Below, in pieces: positions 59,221-64,000 of a stretch of 64,000 bases of DNA. Under the pieces are notes generated by a model. That model ran no database searches, was not told the DNA's origin, and was given only the letters and a program-made list of their open reading frames with translations. The stretch comes from Drosophila pseudoobscura. Lineage: Eukaryota > Arthropoda > Insecta > Diptera > Drosophilidae. The stretch's first letter is position 1; each line of letters begins with the position of its first letter. A program made the position numbers and the translations under genes. The DNA lies in the NCBI RefSeq assembly GCF_009870125.1, contig NC_046683.1, forward strand, positions 61,023,869-61,087,868, given 5' to 3'.

Positions 59221-60670
59221 GATTGCAGATGGCCAAACCACAAAGCTGTTGTTTTTTTTTCTGTTTTTTTGTGGGTGGTGTACAATGATTGAATGTTGGG
59301 TTTGAGGTCACTCGCGGTTCGTATCGGTTCGTTTTGGTTTGGAATGATGGATCCATGGGAATATCCATAGTAATTCCCATTTGATCTCTGTGTGTGTGTG
59401 TGTGTGTGCAGAAACGACAAGCACCGTGTGAAAGGGACCACCCAAAGGCATCCAACGGTAAGCTAACTAACGCGGCCTGCTAAATGGAACTATCCACACA
59501 CAAAAAAAAAAAACTTGGAGCCCCAAAAACCTATTAGACATAATTAAAATGCAACTCAAAATGCGCAGAGGGAAAGACAAAGAGAACAAAGAGTGGAGAG
59601 TGGAGTGGAGGAGTGGAGGAGTGGTGGAGTCTCCTCTCCTTCCACAGAGAAACACAACAAACAACAAAGTATAGCCAACAATTGACATGAAAATTATCAG
59701 CCAACTGATTGCCAAGGCAAACAGTGAGGCCCAAAAATAAGTAACAGGCCCCATACTTAACACTTTTTGGAGCCCAACCAACGAGAGGTTCCGATTGGCA
59801 TTTTGTTTCAGCAACGCACGAGTGGTGCCGCTTAACAGATTGCGCATTGATTTAAATTAACTTTTTTTTCGGAGGGGAGAGAGACTCTAAAAGTGTTAAT
59901 TCGTAGAAACAACAGACCACGTTTCGACTTTAGACAATTGAAAGGTACTCAGCAGACAAAAGGCCTCAGCAGAGGGGCTCAACATCTACGACTCTGAACT
60001 GATTTTCACATTCGAATTCATTGACATTTCGTTGTCAAAAAAACCAATAACTTAGGCAACAAACTTAGCCAGAACTCATATTTTATTTATCACAAAGCAG
60101 AGCCAGCAGCCAGCCAACGTCACAGCTACCTTAAGGCCATAAACAATAAGAGATACACGAGGCAGAAATTCCAAATCAATTAACTAAATTTTGTTGGCTA
60201 CAACGCCACGGGAGGTAGACAAATTTTTCTATATTTTCTGTACGACTACGAGTACGAGTTTCATTTTGCCAAATAAAGATATTTATACGATATCGATCAG
60301 AGAGCACAGTGCACCGTAGAGCAGTAGAGTGCAACCAGCAGAGGGGAGGGGGGAGGGTGACAGATATAGTATTCAAAACTTAGGTGTGAATTAGTGGGTA
60401 ATGACATCATTGAACTTTAACTTGGCATCGGGCGAGGGAGAGACTCAATAATAACTGTAGCTTGTAGCTTGTAGCTTGTGGCACAGCCCAGGCACTCTAC
60501 CACACCTTCGCAGTCAACAGTGTTGACTGGAACACAGAGGCACAGGCACAAGTACAGGTAGGGGATAGAGAGGGTACAGATATAGAAGCAAATGTGCAAA
60601 TATCATAGAATTCTATTAACGGGGGAGCAGTCATTCATTCAGACAGACAGTCAGTGGAATCGATCGATAC

Positions 60671-60702
<32 letters not shown>
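60671..60702. repeat. (CA)n microsatellite
   Basis: About 16 CA dinucleotides. Confidence 0.95.
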
Positions 60703-60703
<1 letters not shown>

Positions 60704-61264
60704 CACTGCTGAATGGGGGCAGCGTATAATTGTACTTGTATTCGTATCTGTGCGGTGTGTGATTTTCGCATTTCGCAGATAAATTTCTATGAATTCTACC
60801 CACCCCCCGCACTGCGACGAATGAATCGAAATCTACATTGCAAATGTATAGATTCTGCTCTGATTGATTTAATGAGCCATTGATTATACAAAATAATTAT
60901 GAGGAATCAGAGACACACAGCAACAGATACAGATACAAATACAGAAGGTGGCGTCAAGCGAGGAACCACTTAAGAAAAAAACAAAACAACAATATTCTGT
61001 ACAAATTATTGAAAATTTCAAAAATTCAACGAGAAATTCTGTGAATATTCTGCAAGCCATGGAAACCATTTGGAATCTATTTAAGGTACTCTTTTAGGGG
61101 TTTTAATTGAATTAAAGGGTATTCAAAACCTACTTTTAAGGACTGATAGCAAATAGTTTTGGTATGGAAACGTTAAGGCTCTGATGATGATCCAATTGAC
61201 AACAGATTTTGCAATCTAGTAGATAATATCATTACCAATGTATGAGGGATCACAGAATTCGGAT

Positions 61265-61466
61265 CTCCAGAGGCAATAACCTCTGGGATCTAGCCTAGAA
61301 CTAGTCTCTAGAGCAGGGGCAGGGTCCTAAAGAAAAACCGTCTATCACAGAATTCGCATCCTAGGAGTCTGTGCCCAAAATCCTGCTACTCCAGAGGCTA
61401 TAACCTCTGAGATCTATCCCAGATCTAGTCTCTAGAGCAGGGGGTCTCAGAGAAAAACCCCTCTAT
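61265..61466. repeat. 124-bp tandem duplication with internal hairpin
   Basis: Two diverged copies begin CTCCAGAGG at 61,265 and 61,389. Shared text includes TAACCTCTG, TAGTCTCTAGAGCAGGGG and AGAAAAACC. In each copy CCAGAGG and CCTCTG(G/A) are inverted across a 6-base loop, giving a short stem. Both copies are preceded by CACAGAATTCG. Confidence 0.85.
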
Positions 61467-64000
61467 AGAACAGAGAACAGCGACACAATTCCGAGAGCTA
61501 CTGTGAGAAGAAACAGTTTCTAATGAGAACCAATATCGGCGGGGATTAGTTCAGGACAGGTGACCCTCGTTTCCACACCCCCACCCCCCCCCTCTGAAAA
61601 TCCTTTTATGATGTAAATCTCCCCCATTGATATCATCAATAAGAAATGTCGCCAGCTTTTTGGGATGCTCAAGCCGAACACGATTTATGACACGCACTGT
61701 ACTGTATGTGTGTGCGTGTGCGTGTGTGTTAATTTATGCCAGAGACTGTTACAATTAAAAGATAAACGGTCGCTTTGCATTGGAAACGCACCGCTAAATG
61801 GGACCCAAACAATGGATATCGGGGAAACGATGGCTGTGAAGCGAAAGACGAGAGAGAAGATTGAGAATTGAGCTAGAAGGAAAACCGGTTAAATGCATTT
61901 TGTGTAACAATGTGTCAGGGCAACTAATAATACCCCCAGTCCACGATCCCCCATCCCCCCATCCCCTTCCCCTTCCCCAAGAAACAGAAAGAAAGAACTT
62001 GACCTGAAACTAAAGTCCCATTTTGGTAGCTCTACGGCTACGGCTGTCCTATGGCTCTCCTCCGAAACGGCCGCGAAGAAGTCAGCCTGGTAAACATTTC
62101 AATTTTAATTAAGCATGATAAATGATTTCACTTGGACGCATAAATCTTTTTTACAGTCGCGATGAAACAATGAAGTTCCTTTGTTTTGTGTTGTGTTTTC
62201 CATCCCCGGAGCCACTCTTTTCACGGGGCTCGGATGGTCTTTTGGGGTTTTTTTTGTTTGGCCCAGAGCCGAAGCTGTGAAGAAAATTGATTTGAAATTA
62301 ATGCAAGAATTTGTTATAGAAAAAAACATACACAGAAAACAAAAAACAAAACAAGCTCGCGTTTGAAAAGCTGTTAAGGTCTGCGATTTGAATTGATTTC
62401 GTTTAAGAAATGTATAGCACTAGATTGGGGATCTCCTCCTCCCCCCCCCCCCCACTCCCTGTTAAATATGCAAAGAAAAACCATCGGAAACAAGGCAAAC
62501 CTGATCATTCGATCGTGGGGCGATCTTGTCTCAATTGATACGAAGAAACGAGTGTTTTACGAACACATAACGGAGGCAGAGCATATTTTATATAGAACGG
62601 AATCTCGCCCTCTCTCTCTCTCTCTCCCGCTCTCTTTAGAGTCGTAAACCTCGAGCATAAGCTGCAAGCATTGAGTTTTAATGGTAATGACACTTCCTCC
62701 TCGTCCTCGTTTTCGTTTTCGGTCTCATCTTGTGTTGCTGTGCTGTTGCTGTGCCCATAAGTGCTAATAAATTGTAATACAAATACATTAAAACTAAAGA
62801 CTAATTAAATGACTGTACTTAAGCGACGCTGCCGCTGCTGCTGCTGCTGCTGACTTCGCCGCTGACTCGAGGCAAACCCCGACTTAATCACCGCCGGAGG
62901 CTGCAATTCCTCCGCAGACTCTCTCGCCAGCAAGCAAATCTCTGGTGACTCTCTGGTGGCGTAATCTTTTTCTGCAGTGTGTGTGTGTGCTCCGTTTTTC
63001 GTTCGTTATTTTATGCTCGAAGAAAAAAACCTTTTGTGGTCATTAATTCGCACTTAATATGCTTTTTATGGCCTGGTACGCGGCTTGATCCTCCTTCCTG
63101 CACGACTCCCCGAGTCCCACGTATCGTCTCATTTTGTTTTTGGAACGGTGCGAGGTTATGTGTGCAAAACAATTATTCCGCAATTAAACAGTTTGCACTT
63201 CAGCAGACTGAGTGAGTGAGTGAGAGAGAGAGAGGGAGAGAGAGAGAGAGAGTCCAGTTTGGACTTATGGCTCATGGACAGTCATACATATTAATGAAGT
63301 CCCAGGTGCAGTCCCCCTCCCTTCTCATAGCCTCATCGTGGCTGTTTCGGGGGGCTGCTAGAGATGAGAGCGTGACTGGGAATCTGTGTGGCAATATGCT
63401 CTCCTTATGGGGTTGAGTGCTTCGAAAACGGAGGAAAATATGTAGCAATATCTATAGTTGGGACTCTGCTGAAAGTCGATTTGGTTTGTACAGGCACAAG
63501 CAGTGCGGGATTTGGCTTAAATTCGTACACTTTCAATGAAATGTGAATGGAACACAGTAGTTCCTAGATATAGAGACGAAGGGCCTCTAATTCTATTCGT
63601 TCGACTCATTACTGTTTTTTTTCCCCGGGTGTAAATATTGCTCTGCTCCTGCTTTCGCAGTAACAGCGCTGGCTGGAGAGAGGTGAGCCCAGGAAGCACC
63701 AACAACGAAAATAGAAAGAGTAGAAGCTTTCGAAGCAGCAGCCGAGCAGCAGGCGCAGCAGCAGCAGCGCCGAAATTTCAAATATGATGCACTTCCTCTG
63801 CCGCTGCTCTGCTCGTTCCTGGGCTTCGTGTCGGCACGAAACAATTGCCGAAGCCAAAAAAGAAACGAAGAACGAAACACAGAAACACTGCCAGAGCCGT
63901 GCCGTTAAGCCTCGGCTGTCGTTTCGTTTTGTTTTTGTGTTTTTGCTTTTATAGAATGGTTTTATTCCTTTTGCTCCCATCTCTAGCTACCGCTGTTCAC
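61467..64000. other. gene-free DNA to window end
   Basis: A homopolymer C tract (62,441-62,453), a CT-rich run near 62,610-62,633, CTG triplets near 62,829-62,852 and a GA run near 63,222-63,252. Some AC/GC-rich text near 63,720-63,790 has no gene signature. No gene recognised. Confidence 0.5.

Larger units (their letters stand above)
57316..61260. other. gene-free intergenic DNA
   Basis: GGA triplets near 58,117-58,152, AAGCCATCC/AAGCCATGCC repeats near 58,440-58,482, a (GTT)n run at 59,184-59,220, a (CA)n run at 60,671-60,702 and one perfect Zelda site CAGGTAG at 60,555-60,561. No gene recognised. Confidence 0.5.

Noticed and set aside
1..64000. tRNA, rRNA, CRISPR or operon-type features
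   Set aside because: No B-box-like GGTTCGA(A/T)TCC in a cloverleaf context, no regular spacer-repeat array, and the gene structure is clearly eukaryotic with spliceosomal introns.

Overview
This is eukaryotic DNA from a Drosophila-type fly. It holds two well-supported multi-exon genes, one small nested gene and one pair of gene relics, set in more than 50 kb of non-coding DNA rich in short tandem repeats. The anchor is the gap gene knirps (kni): its DNA-binding domain, PMDLS co-repressor motif and C-terminus are all readable. Upstream on the same strand lies a CRIM1-like gene that I identify as crimpy (cmpy), so the window appears to be the cmpy-kni part of Muller element D (3L in D. melanogaster). 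The mobile-repeat block at about 9-12.9 kb resembles repeats I associate with the obscura group (D. pseudoobscura and relatives). That species-group assignment is an inference only.

Layout. 1-4.5 kb: non-coding DNA, with a probable promoter and leader of cmpy in its second half. 4.5-8.7 kb: cmpy in four coding exons. Intron 2 contains a complete three-exon DUF1091-type gene on the opposite strand, and intron 1 contains a 13-copy 10-bp tandem repeat. 8.9-12.9 kb: a repeat block bracketed by two TAACAG-rich arrays. It contains a 319-bp tandem repeat, an inverted repeat, and decayed minus-strand fragments of two unrelated genes, the C-terminal part of the heparan-sulfate endosulfatase Sulf1 and the Sec7 region of the ArfGEF schizo/IQSEC (siz). 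12.9-29.4 kb: kni upstream DNA with no gene. Two small stretches look like gap-gene enhancer DNA: three 21-bp repeats carrying Bicoid- and Zelda-type sites at 26.35-26.42 kb, and a group of Krüppel-type sites with one Zelda site at 27.2-27.5 kb. 29.49-32.14 kb: kni, with a core promoter matching TATA, Inr, MTE and DPE at canonical spacing, two coding exons (505 aa) and a 0.75-kb 3' UTR. 32.1-64 kb: gene-free DNA downstream of kni, probably the kni-knrl cis-regulatory interval, with many microsatellites, a GTATTT-rich array at 49 kb, an AT island at 57 kb and a 124-bp duplication at 61.3 kb.

How the genes relate. kni is a short, rapidly transcribed embryonic repressor gene, and most of the window plausibly serves it as regulatory DNA. 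cmpy (a BMP-pathway modulator in motoneurons) and its nested antisense gene are functionally unrelated neighbours. The Sulf1-siz block is the strangest piece: fragments of two genes placed together with traces of their introns, inside repeat-flanked DNA. All splice sites, promoters and binding sites were read by eye. No alignment or database search was run.
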